In this document: one piece after another, positions 41,939 to 49,648 of the stretch
Layout of the letters: the number at the start of each line of letters is the position of its first letter
How positions within the stretch are numbered: position 1 is the first letter of the stretch
Source: Geminicoccus harenae
GTDB lineage: Bacteria > Pseudomonadota > Alphaproteobacteria > Geminicoccales > Geminicoccaceae
Direction: 5' to 3'
NCBI RefSeq assembly: GCF_019800005.1
Contig: NZ_JABGCL010000006.1
Coordinates: forward strand, 1-64,000
DNA length: 64,000 nt
Notes under the pieces: model-generated
Told to the model about the DNA's origin: nothing
Seen by the model: only the letters and a program-made list of their open reading frames with translations
Databases searched by the model: none
Translations under genes and position numbers: made by a program

Positions 41939-42775
41939 ATGACGGAAGCGGAGACTAGGCAGCGCTTCGCGCAGGGCCTCGTGCGCGCGGCGGGCGTACG
42001 CGATCCGAGGGTGGCGGCCGCGTTCTCGGCGGTCCTGCGTGAAGCCTTTCTGCCGCCCCCGCCCTGGCGCATCGAGGGACCAGGCGGGAGCTTCGCCAGC
42101 AGCGATCCCGCGGCACTTTATGGCGACGTGCGGGTGGCGATCGAGCCCGGGCACGATGTATGGCAGGCGGAGCCGCAGCTTTGGGCCTTCGTCATCGACC
42201 GCCTGGCCGTGCCCGCCGGTGGCCGAGTGCTGCTGGTGGGTGCCGGCAGCGGCTATCTCGCCGCCATCCTGGCCGAACTCGTCGGCAGTGCCGGCGCGGT
42301 CACCGCGCTGGAGGCCGTGCCGGCGCTGGCCGAACGAGCCCGCCTGGTGCTGCGGCCGTGGGCTTGCGTCCAGGTCCAGGCGATGGATGCCGCCGATCTC
42401 GACCAGCTCCCGTTCGACCGGATCCTCGTCACCTGCGGCATCACCGGCCTGCCGGCCACCTGGCCGGCCCGGCTCCAGGACGGCGCCAGGCTGGCCGCAC
42501 CGTTTACCGGTGCCGATGGCGGCGGCGTCCTGCTACTCCTGGAACGTCGGCCGGACGGGATCGGGGTGACGCCCTTGTCCGGCGTCCGCATCCAGCCGGC
42601 CCTGGGCGGGCTGCGCGATGGGCGCCAGGAGCGGGTCCTGGACGGGGTGCGCATGGCCGACAGGGAGGCCCTGTGGCAGGCCCGCAGCCTCCGCCCGCAG
42701 GACCAGACCCGGCCGGCCGAGCGCATCTACGGTTTTGCCGGACAGGTGCTGAGCACGCAGCCGCTCGGGCAATAG
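41939..42775 (+). CDS. Protein-L-isoaspartate O-methyltransferase-like protein
   Basis: The 278-residue protein shows the PIMT fold. The AdoMet motif L-L-V-G-A-G-S-G-Y near residue 100 and the acidic A-L-E-A-V-P near 125 are typical, as is D-R-I-L-V-T-C near 160. Family Pcm proteins repair isoaspartyl damage in proteins. This one is longer than typical Pcm (about 210) and has a degenerate N-terminal active-site loop, so it may be a diverged paralogue. Confidence 0.72.
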   Translation: MTEAETRQRFAQGLVRAAGVRDPRVAAAFSAVLREAFLPPPPWRIEGPGGSFASSDPAALYGDVRVAIEPGHDVWQAEPQLWAFVIDRLAVPAGGRVLLVGAGSGYLAAILAELVGSAGAVTALEAVPALAERARLVLRPWACVQVQAMDAADLDQLPFDRILVTCGITGLPATWPARLQDGARLAAPFTGADGGGVLLLLERRPDGIGVTPLSGVRIQPALGGLRDGRQERVLDGVRMADREALWQARSLRPQDQTRPAERIYGFAGQVLSTQPLGQ

Positions 42776-42856
42776 GAGATTCTTTACCGTTATGACGCTA
42801 GTTTGGCCGGACGGCGCGGCTGCCCGCACCGCAACCTGTCGGATTTCTTCTGCCCG

Positions 42857-43810
42857 ATGAATCTTCCTGATCCCTTCGATCCCGGTCCTGGCGAACCCGA
42901 TTCCGCCGACGACCTGGCCACGGCCTCGGGTGGGCCTGTCGGCGGGCCCGAGAGCCGGCCGGCCGACACGCCGCAGACCCGGTCGTCCGCGTTCCGGCTG
43001 GCCTATCTCGATCCGGACTTCATGCTGCGCAAGGACCTGCGCCCGGTCCGCTTCCAGCTGGAACTGCTCAAGCCCGACCTGATCCTGGAAGAGCACGGCA
43101 TCGATTCCACCGTGGTGGTGTTCGGCAGCGCGCGCGTGCCCAATGACGGCGAGGCCGAGGCGGCGCTGGCCGCGGCCGAGAAGGCCCATGCCGGCAATCC
43201 GGACGATCCGCGGCTGAAGCGGGCGCTGGCAATCGCGAAGCGCCTTGCCACCCATGTGCGCGGCTATGCGGCGGCGAGGCGCTTTGGCCAGCTCATCGCC
43301 GAGTTCAGCAAGGCCCATCCTGGCCGGGAGCTCACCATCATCACCGGCGGCGGGCCCGGCATCATGGAGGCCGCCAATCGCGGCGCCTCGGAGGCGGGGG
43401 TCAAGACGGCGGGGCTGAACATCGTGCTGCCGCACGAGCAGGCGCCCAACCCCTATTTGACGCCGGAGCTGAGCTTCCAGTTCTACTATTTCGCGCTGCG
43501 CAAGATGCATTTCCTGATGCGGGCGCGGGCACTGGTGGCGTTCCCGGGCGGGTTCGGCACGCTGGACGAGCTGTTCGAGACGCTCTGCCTGATCCAGACC
43601 GGCAAGAGCCGGCGGATGCCGGTGCTGCTCTACGACAGCTCGTTCTGGACCAGGCTGATCAACTTCGAGATGCTGGTGGAAGAGGGCATGATCAGCCCGG
43701 ACGACCTGGACCTGTTCCAGTTTGTCGACGACGCTGACGAGGCGTTCCGGATCGTGACCGACTATCACCTGAACAACCCGCCCAAGCGGGTGGGCCGGGG
43801 CAGGGTCTGA
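42857..43810 (+). CDS. LOG-family nucleotide 5'-monophosphate nucleosidase-like protein
   Basis: The 317-residue Rossmann-like protein carries the two LOG motifs: G-G-G-P-G-I-M-E-A-A-N-R-G-A near residue 170 and P-G-G-F-G-T-L-D-E near 232. LOG proteins hydrolyse cytokinin riboside monophosphates or other nucleoside monophosphates. The long N-terminus of about 80 residues before the fold places it with the longer bacterial LOG-related group rather than the ~190-residue plant-like LOGs. ATG 42857 is chosen over an upstream frame start with Arg/Gly-rich content. Confidence 0.83.
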   Translation: MNLPDPFDPGPGEPDSADDLATASGGPVGGPESRPADTPQTRSSAFRLAYLDPDFMLRKDLRPVRFQLELLKPDLILEEHGIDSTVVVFGSARVPNDGEAEAALAAAEKAHAGNPDDPRLKRALAIAKRLATHVRGYAAARRFGQLIAEFSKAHPGRELTIITGGGPGIMEAANRGASEAGVKTAGLNIVLPHEQAPNPYLTPELSFQFYYFALRKMHFLMRARALVAFPGGFGTLDELFETLCLIQTGKSRRMPVLLYDSSFWTRLINFEMLVEEGMISPDDLDLFQFVDDADEAFRIVTDYHLNNPPKRVGRGRV

Positions 43811-43836
43811 CGGCCGCACGGCCGGGGAGGGACGGC

Positions 43837-44457
43837 ATGCAGCTCTATTATGCACCCGGCGCCTGCTCGCTGGCAGCGCACATCACGGCGCGCGAGGCAG
43901 GGGTGCCGGTCGACCTGGTGAAGGTCGACATCCCGACCGGCCGGCTGGAGGACGGGCGGGAGTTTCGCCAGGTCAACCCGCGCGGCTATGTGCCGGCCCT
44001 GGTGCTGGACGATGGCGAGCTGGTCACCGAGGCGCAGGTGGTGGTGCAGTATCTGGCGGATCTGGCGCCGGCCTCCGGCCTGTTGCCACCGCCCGGCACC
44101 CGCGACCGGCTGCGGGTCCAGCAATGGCTGGGCTATGTCGCGACCGAGCTGCACAAGCCCCTGGGCTCGCTGTGGGATCCCCGCACGCCGGAAGCGTGGC
44201 GGGAAAAGGTCAGGGAGTGGCTGCCGGTCCGCTTCGCCGAGCTCGACGCGCATCTGGCGGCCCGGCCCTTCCTGGTCGGCGGCGGGTTCACGGTCGCCGA
44301 CGCCTATCTGTTCGTGGTCCTGAACTGGACGCCGCATCTGAGCATCGACTTGGCACCCTATCCGGCGCTGGGTGCCTTCCTGGCGCGGGTCGCCGAGCGG
44401 CCGAAGGTGCGCCAGGCCCTGGCTGAGGAGGGGCTGGGCGGCGCGGAGCCGGTTTGA
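43837..44457 (+). CDS. Glutathione S-transferase, bacterial beta-like class
   Basis: The 206-residue GST has a thioredoxin-like N-terminal domain (about 1-80). The candidate active Cys lies in Y-A-P-G-A-C-S-L near residue 10, the cis-Pro in G-Y-V-P-A-L near 53 and the glutathione-binding E-A in L-V-T-E-A-Q near 66. A helical C-terminal domain has F-T-V-A-D-A-Y near 150. It matches beta-class GstA closely. It follows the LOG gene by 26 bp. Role: detoxification or thiol redox (family knowledge). Confidence 0.88.
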   Translation: MQLYYAPGACSLAAHITAREAGVPVDLVKVDIPTGRLEDGREFRQVNPRGYVPALVLDDGELVTEAQVVVQYLADLAPASGLLPPPGTRDRLRVQQWLGYVATELHKPLGSLWDPRTPEAWREKVREWLPVRFAELDAHLAARPFLVGGGFTVADAYLFVVLNWTPHLSIDLAPYPALGAFLARVAERPKVRQALAEEGLGGAEPV

Positions 44458-44488
44458 CCCGACCGGCGATCCCGCTATCATGATGAAT

Positions 44489-44673
44489 ATCGACGGTTCC
44501 CCCGGCCAAGGGGGAGGCAAGAGGGAACAGGGTGCGTGCCGGCCCGGCCGGCATCAGTCCCTGGCTACCCCCGTAACTGTGAGCGGCGAATCGACCTCCC
44601 GCGCGTGACCACTGGGCAACCGGGAAGGTCGGAGGTCGGTGAGGACCCGCGAGCCAGGAGACCTGCCGTCGAT
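44489..44673 (+). promoter_or_regulatory. Cobalamin (B12) riboswitch
   Basis: All conserved blocks are present in order: GAGGGAACAGGGTGCG (about 44521-44536), CCCCCGTAACTGTGAGCG (about 44568-44585), CCACTGGG followed by CCGGGAAGGTC (about 44609-44630), and GAGCCAGGAGACCTGCC (44651-44667). The closing P1 helix is visible: ATCGACGG (44489-44496) pairs perfectly with CCGTCGAT (44666-44673). A 7-bp hairpin follows directly (44688-44709) and its 3' strand abuts a GGGAGG ribosome-binding site, suggesting control of translation. Confidence 0.95.
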
Positions 44674-44687
44674 CGTGCAACCATGTG

Positions 44688-44709
44688 CGCCGGGCGGGGT
44701 GTCCCGGCG
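44688..44709 (+). promoter_or_regulatory. Hairpin after the cobalamin riboswitch, possible expression platform
   Basis: CGCCGGG (44688-44694) pairs perfectly with CCCGGCG (44703-44709). The next bases complete a GGGAGG Shine-Dalgarno before the GTG at 44722. There is no U-tract, so if this is the expression platform it would act on translation initiation rather than termination. Confidence 0.5.
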
Positions 44710-44721
44710 GGAGGTCCGATC

Positions 44722-44805
44722 GTGAGCCATTCCTGCGCCCTGGCGCCTGCCTGCCGCCGTTCCCGCCAGCCGCGCCGCGACCCGAAGCCGGCTTCGCGGC
44801 ACTGA
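44722..44805 (+). CDS. Short ORF directly downstream of the cobalamin riboswitch
   Basis: A GTG start 8-9 bp after a strong GGGAGG site opens 27 codons: S-H-S-C-A-L-A-P-A-C near the start, then Arg/Pro-rich, ending P-A-S-R-H. The two Cys and terminal His could bind metal, but no known family is recognised and it has no membrane segment (so it is not CbtB). It may be a regulated small protein, a leader peptide, or the relic of a lost gene. Confidence 0.3.
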   Translation: MSHSCALAPACRRSRQPRRDPKPASRH

Positions 44806-44811
44806 GCGTTG

Positions 44812-44828
44812 CCCGGCTGATGGCCGGG
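44812..44828 (+). terminator. Hairpin, possible terminator after the short ORF
   Basis: CCCGGC (44812-44817) pairs with GCCGGG (44823-44828) around TGATG and is followed by TCATTTCC. The U-content after the stem is modest. It lies 6 bp after the short ORF and about 130 bp before the DUF1289-fusion gene, and could stop or attenuate riboswitch transcripts. Confidence 0.4.
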
Positions 44829-44956
44829 TCATTTCCTGCGCAGCCCGTCACCGGCTGGCGCGCGCCAATGTCGGGAACAGCCATGATCATCACTGCCCGC
44901 GTGCCGGGCCTGCCGTGCACCATCGCCACGCCTGCACCCCGAGGGAGGCGAGCCCG

Positions 44957-45889
44957 ATGAGCGAGCGCACCGCATCGGCGGACCTCGCGTCGAGCATGCC
45001 GCCCTCTCCCTGTGTCGGCATCTGCCAGATCGACCTGGGCACCGGCTGGTGCGGAGGCTGCGGGCGCAGCGAGAAGGAGCTGGCCAGCTGGCGGGACATG
45101 CCGGCCTTCGCCCAGCGTGCCGTCTGGGCCGACCTGCCCCGGCGCAACGCGATCCTGGGCTTGAGCTTCCGGCTCTTGCCGCTGGCAGGTGCTGCCCTTC
45201 TGGAGCATCTGGCCTGCCGGTCGCTGCTGCCGGGGACTCGCTGGGCGATCGGCGTCCATGGCGCCAGCGTCGAGTTCGCCGCCGATGACGGGTCCGTGCG
45301 CGCCTCGATCGAGGCGGGCGTCCTGCATCTCGCCACCCGCGGCGCCCGCGCGGCCCTCGCACTGCCGGCAGGGGCGCGTGCCTTCGAGCTGGTCGACGGG
45401 CAGGGGCGGACTGCCAGGCTCGTGCTGGCCCTGCACCGCGCCCGCCTGCGCACACTCAATCCCGCCACCATCGCGCCGCTCGGGCCGGACCGGGATACAC
45501 TCGACCCGGCCGGGCGAGATGCCGTCCTGGTCGATCTGGGCCTGGGCCGGCGCGCCTTGCGCTTTTGCGTGCGCAGCCGCGACCCGGACCTGCTGGCCAG
45601 GCTCGAGGCCCGGCGCGGCACTGCCTTGCAGGACGCGCCGGATCTGGTCGCGGTTCTGGCGCAGGCGGCACCCGGCTGGGTCGCGACTTCGCCGTTCGGG
45701 CGGATCGAGGTCGAGGGACCGATCCTGCGCAACGACCAGGCCGGGCCAGGCACCCGTCTCCTGCCCGACCTGCTGGCATCTGGCCGCGAGCTGGAGCCCG
45801 GCCTGGAACTGCCGCCCGACTATCTGGCCTGCGCCAGCCTGTTCCCGGGCGAGGCCGGCCCGCCGGCGCTGGCGGGTGACTTGGCTTAG
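44957..45889 (+). CDS. DUF1289 zinc-finger-like domain fused to a long uncharacterised domain
   Basis: The 310-residue protein has a DUF1289 segment at about residues 15-55: P-C-V-G-I-C, then W-C-G-G-C-G-R and the W-R-D-M helix. DUF1289 proteins are usually only 60-100 residues. Here about 250 more residues follow, Ala/Arg/Leu-rich, without a recognised domain. A strong GGGAGG site precedes ATG 44957. It is the first normal-length gene after the cobalamin riboswitch. It is convergent with nikR. Function unknown; metal binding by the four Cys is likely. Confidence 0.7.
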   Translation: MSERTASADLASSMPPSPCVGICQIDLGTGWCGGCGRSEKELASWRDMPAFAQRAVWADLPRRNAILGLSFRLLPLAGAALLEHLACRSLLPGTRWAIGVHGASVEFAADDGSVRASIEAGVLHLATRGARAALALPAGARAFELVDGQGRTARLVLALHRARLRTLNPATIAPLGPDRDTLDPAGRDAVLVDLGLGRRALRFCVRSRDPDLLARLEARRGTALQDAPDLVAVLAQAAPGWVATSPFGRIEVEGPILRNDQAGPGTRLLPDLLASGRELEPGLELPPDYLACASLFPGEAGPPALAGDLA

Positions 45890-45984
45890 GCGCGCTCGCC
45901 GGCCCGCTGCCCTGGCACCGCGGGGACTGCCGATCGGTCAGGTGTCCGTCGTCCTGACGGTGCGCTTCGGCCAGGTCCGACCGC

Positions 45985-46437
45985 TCAGCCCGAAGCGTCG
46001 CCTCGGGCATGGTGGTGCGGATGGTGGTGTCCGAGGCCGTCCACCGGGATCACCGACAGGTGGCCGCTATGGACGCCGCGCTCGTTCAGGACCGCGTTGG
46101 CAAAGGCGCGGACCGCCTCCACCGGCCCGCGCAGCACCGCGATCTCCAGGCAGCTCTGCTGGTCCAGATGGATGTGCATCGTCGCCAGGCCCAGGTCGTG
46201 ATGGTGGTGCGAGGCGGCGGTCAGGCGCTTGGCGAGCTCGCGGGTGTGGTGGTCGTAGACATAGCTGAGCGTGGCCACGCACTCGATCCGGGGCTCGGCT
46301 TCCAGCTTGGCCTGTTCCAGGCCGATCTGCGCCAGGGCACGCAGCGCCTCGGAGCGGTTGGCATAGCCGCGGGCCAGCATGAAGGCCTGCAGCTCGGCGG
46401 CGAACTCGTCCGACATGCTGATGGTCGCGCGTTGCAT
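45985..46437 (-). CDS. nikR: NikR nickel-responsive regulator
   Basis: The 150-residue protein has an N-terminal ribbon-helix-helix (about 1-45: M-Q-R-A-T-I-S-M-S-D and R-S-E-A-L-R). A C-terminal ACT-like nickel-binding domain follows, with a His-containing Y-V-Y-D-H-H near 65, an H-x-H pair in T-M-H-I-H-L near 88 and C-L-E-I-A-V near 97, the known high-affinity Ni ligands. A His-rich tail (H-H-H-P-H-H-H) is present. NikR represses nickel uptake genes; no nickel transporter or hydrogenase/urease gene is in this window. Confidence 0.9.
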   Translation of the reverse strand: MQRATISMSDEFAAELQAFMLARGYANRSEALRALAQIGLEQAKLEAEPRIECVATLSYVYDHHTRELAKRLTAASHHHHDLGLATMHIHLDQQSCLEIAVLRGPVEAVRAFANAVLNERGVHSGHLSVIPVDGLGHHHPHHHARGDASG

Positions 46438-46637
46438 GGCTCTCCCCGCCGGCCCGCCCCGGCCTGCCGGCCCTGAGCCTGGAGCGGGAGCGGCGGGCGG
46501 GTCAACCCGGGGGATGGTGGCAGACCTGCCGCAGCACGACCGGCGCATATCTCCCATGAAGGGATAGTGTCTGGACCAAATTCTCCAATAAGTTTAGTTC
46601 CTCCGCATCGACCTGCGATTGATGTGAGGCTTGGACG

Positions 46638-47273
46638 ATGCGACCGCCCGTCCTGGCGCAGCCCTGCCTGCGCCGACTTCCGGCAATCCTGCCGCTCCTG
46701 GCGGCGCTCGGCCTGGCCGCCTGCAGCGGCCCCGGCGTCTATCCCCTGCCGCAGGATCCCTATGGCGGCGTCGGCACGGTGGCCCCGGTGGGTGCCATCC
46801 TGCAGCTCCCGCCGGATCTCGCCGACCTGCGCCTCATGACCCGGCGCAGCGTGGTGAAGGGCATGGTGGTCGAGGAGGTCGTCCTGGCGAACGACACCGC
46901 GATCCCCCGGGAGAATCTGATCGTCACCCGCACCCGCTGGCGTGGCTCCGGGGCCTACCTGCCGAGCATGGAGCTGCCCAACCCGTTCAAGCAGAGCGAG
47001 ATCGAGCAGCATTTCCTCCAGCAGTTCCCGGGCGCGCCCCTGGACCAGGTGACGCGGGAGCGCCGCAACGGGCGCGGGGTGCATCGCTACCTGATCGCCG
47101 ACCTGGGCGATGCCGGCAGCTGCATCTACGCTTGGCAGTTCTTCGACGCACCCACCGAGACGCGCGGCGGCCTGCACAGCTTCGCGGTGGACCTGCGCTA
47201 CTGCCAGCCGACCCATGACCTGGCCGCGGCCCTCGACCTGTTCGACCGGATGGCGACCGTGGCGCCGCTCTGA
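46638..47273 (+). CDS. bcsN: BcsN-like cellulose biosynthesis lipoprotein
   Basis: The 211-residue protein has a signal peptide ending in L-A-A-C (lipobox, Cys near residue 30). The soluble domain has R-W-R-G-S-G-A-Y-L and C-I-Y-A-W-Q-F segments resembling BcsN, a protein found in rhizobial-type cellulose operons. It precedes bcsA with a gap of about 70 bp, in the same direction. A GAGG site precedes ATG 46638. Function is unknown, but its conservation in these operons suggests an envelope role in cellulose export. Confidence 0.75.
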   Translation: MRPPVLAQPCLRRLPAILPLLAALGLAACSGPGVYPLPQDPYGGVGTVAPVGAILQLPPDLADLRLMTRRSVVKGMVVEEVVLANDTAIPRENLIVTRTRWRGSGAYLPSMELPNPFKQSEIEQHFLQQFPGAPLDQVTRERRNGRGVHRYLIADLGDAGSCIYAWQFFDAPTETRGGLHSFAVDLRYCQPTHDLAAALDLFDRMATVAPL

Positions 47274-47341
47274 GCGCCCGGCGAAACAACGAAACGACGG
47301 AGGACGCCCTCAAGCCGACCGGATCGTCTGGCGTGAGGTGC

Positions 47342-49648
47342 ATGATGAGTGGAGAACGCGGCCGGCCGGCCGCCTCGGGCGTTGCGGTGGTTCACCGCCG
47401 CGCGGGCCTGGGGGCGGCTTCGTTCCTGTGGCTGACGCCCTGGGTCGTGGTGATGGCGGCCACGCTCTGGCTGGGTGCGCAGGATTTCGGCGTCGCCAAC
47501 CAGACGGTGCTGGCGCTCACCTTGCTGGCGATCCTGATCGGCCTCCGGGTGAGCGGCCTCGCCCCCTCGTGCCGGACCTTCTTCATCTTCACCGCCGCGT
47601 TCCTGAGCTGGCGCTATCTCTCCTGGCGGGTCGCCGACACCCTGCCCGACCCGACCACGCTGGCCTTCGTCCCGGGCGTCCTGCTGTTCGCTGCCGAGAT
47701 CTACGGCATCCTCATGCTGTCCCTGGGCGTGTTCGTGAACATCCGGCCGATCGACCGGCCGGTCCCGCCGCTGGCGGCCGACCCGGCCGGGCTGCCGAGC
47801 GTCGACGTGTTCGTGCCCAGCTACAACGAGGACGAGACGCTGCTGGAGACCACGCTGATCGCGGCCCGGCGGATGCGCTACCCCGAGGGCAAGCTGAACG
47901 TCTATCTCCTGGACGATGGCGGCACCGTCCAGAAGCAGAACGACAAGGACCCGAAGAAGGCGCAGGCGGCGATCGCCCGCAACCGGACGCTGCAGATCCT
48001 CTGCGCCAGGCTCGGCTGCCACTACCTGACCCGCGAGTTCAACCAGCACGCCAAGGCCGGCAACATCAACGCGGCACTGGGCCGGACCGAGGGCGAGCTG
48101 ATCCTGATCCTCGACGCCGACCATGTGCCCACCGAGGACCTGCTGGAGCGGACCGTCGGCCATTTCGCCGAGGACCCCAAGCTGTTCATGGTGCAGAGCC
48201 CGCACTTCTTCATCAACCCGGACCCGCTGGAGCGCAACCTCGACACGTTCGGCCGGATGCCCAGCGAGAACGAGATGTTCTACCAGGTGGGCCAGCGCGG
48301 GCTGGACAGCTGGAACGCCTCGTTCTTCTGCGGTTCGGCGGCGATCCTGCGCCGCGCGCACCTGATGTCGATCGGCGGGATCCAGGGCACCTCGATCACC
48401 GAGGACGCCGAGACCGCACTGGAGCTGCATGCCCGCGGGCTGACCAGCCGCTACGTGGCCCGGCCGATGATCGCCGGCCTCTCGCCCGAGACCTTCTCCA
48501 GCTTCATCGGCCAGCGCTCGCGCTGGGCGCAGGGCATGATCCAGATCATGTTGCTGAAGAACCCCTTGTGGAAGCGCGGCCTCACTCTGCCGCAGCGCAT
48601 CTCGTATCTGTCGAGCATGGTGTTCTGGCTGTTTCCAGTGGCCCGGATGCTGTTCCTGATCACGCCCCTGGCCTACCTGTTCTTCGGCCTGCAGATCTAT
48701 CGCGCTTCCTACCAGGAGTTCGTCGCCTACGGCCTGACCCATCTGGCCGCCAGCCTGATCCTGACCAACTACCTGTTCGGCAAGGTGCGCTGGCCGTTCA
48801 TCTCCGAGCTCTACGAGATCGCCCAGGCACCCTTCCTGGTGCGCGCCATCGGCAGCGTCCTCCTGCGCCCACGCGCCCCCACCTCCAAGGTCACTGCCAA
48901 GTCGGAGACGCTGGAGCGCAATTTCGTGTCCGAGCTGGCCCGCCCGCTCCTGTTCCTCCTGGGCCTGCTCTCGGCGGCCGCCATCGCCGGCCTGTGGCGC
49001 TGGCATGCCTTCCCGCTGGAGCGCGAGAACATCACGATCGTGCTCGGCTGGAACCTGTTCAACCTCCTGTTCGTGCTGGGGGCCATCGGGGTCGTCCACG
49101 AGCACAAGCAGCGCCGCGGCATGCCGCGCGTGCCGCGCTCGCTCGGTGCGGAGGCGACGCTGGGCGGCTCGGTGGCGCCGGTGCGGATCTCCGACCTGTC
49201 GATCGGCGGCGCCCAGCTCGTCCTGAACGAGAGCGCCGAGGTTTATCGCGACCTGGCGCACGGCAATGGCAGCCTCACCGTCGAGCTGAGTAACGGCGAG
49301 CGCACCATTCCCTTCGAGATCCGCCACGCCGTGGTGGAGGACGAGCGGCTGGTGCTGGGCGTGCGCTTTGCCTGCGAGAACGACGAGCAGCGCGCCGACG
49401 TGGTGACCTTGTGCTTCGGCTCCAGCGAGGCCTGGGTCGGCTTCCAGGCCGAGCGGCAGCATGCCCGCACCATCCTGGGCGGCTTCGCCCACTTCGCCCG
49501 CCTGTGCCTCGTCAAGGGCACGCTCGGCATCCTGGCCGGGCTGCGCCAGGGCCAGGGCCGGGGCCGCAGCGGCCCCTTCCTCGTCACCCGCGCCGCCCGC
49601 CAGATGGTCCTGCCCCAGGGAGCGAAGACCGATGCCCCGCTGCACTGA
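47342..49648 (+). CDS. bcsA: Cellulose synthase catalytic subunit BcsA (UDP-forming, PilZ-containing)
   Basis: The ~768-residue membrane glycosyltransferase of family 2 has the catalytic D-D-G near residue 191, D-A-D near 257, T-E-D near 353 and Q-R-S-R-W near 391, with transmembrane helices before and after. The PilZ domain has both c-di-GMP contacts: R-G-M-P-R (RxxxR) near 590 and D-L-S-I-G-G (DxSxxG) near 617. Enzyme activity should therefore be c-di-GMP-dependent. Two adjacent ATGs (47342, 47345) follow a GAGG. It overlaps bcsB by 17 bp. Confidence 0.95.
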   Translation: MMSGERGRPAASGVAVVHRRAGLGAASFLWLTPWVVVMAATLWLGAQDFGVANQTVLALTLLAILIGLRVSGLAPSCRTFFIFTAAFLSWRYLSWRVADTLPDPTTLAFVPGVLLFAAEIYGILMLSLGVFVNIRPIDRPVPPLAADPAGLPSVDVFVPSYNEDETLLETTLIAARRMRYPEGKLNVYLLDDGGTVQKQNDKDPKKAQAAIARNRTLQILCARLGCHYLTREFNQHAKAGNINAALGRTEGELILILDADHVPTEDLLERTVGHFAEDPKLFMVQSPHFFINPDPLERNLDTFGRMPSENEMFYQVGQRGLDSWNASFFCGSAAILRRAHLMSIGGIQGTSITEDAETALELHARGLTSRYVARPMIAGLSPETFSSFIGQRSRWAQGMIQIMLLKNPLWKRGLTLPQRISYLSSMVFWLFPVARMLFLITPLAYLFFGLQIYRASYQEFVAYGLTHLAASLILTNYLFGKVRWPFISELYEIAQAPFLVRAIGSVLLRPRAPTSKVTAKSETLERNFVSELARPLLFLLGLLSAAAIAGLWRWHAFPLERENITIVLGWNLFNLLFVLGAIGVVHEHKQRRGMPRVPRSLGAEATLGGSVAPVRISDLSIGGAQLVLNESAEVYRDLAHGNGSLTVELSNGERTIPFEIRHAVVEDERLVLGVRFACENDEQRADVVTLCFGSSEAWVGFQAERQHARTILGGFAHFARLCLVKGTLGILAGLRQGQGRGRSGPFLVTRAARQMVLPQGAKTDAPLH

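Noticed and set aside
44868..44960. 30-codon ORF whose stop overlaps the DUF1289 gene start
   Set aside because: It has no convincing ribosome-binding site, and the DUF1289 gene has its own strong GGGAGG; the overlap is probably chance.
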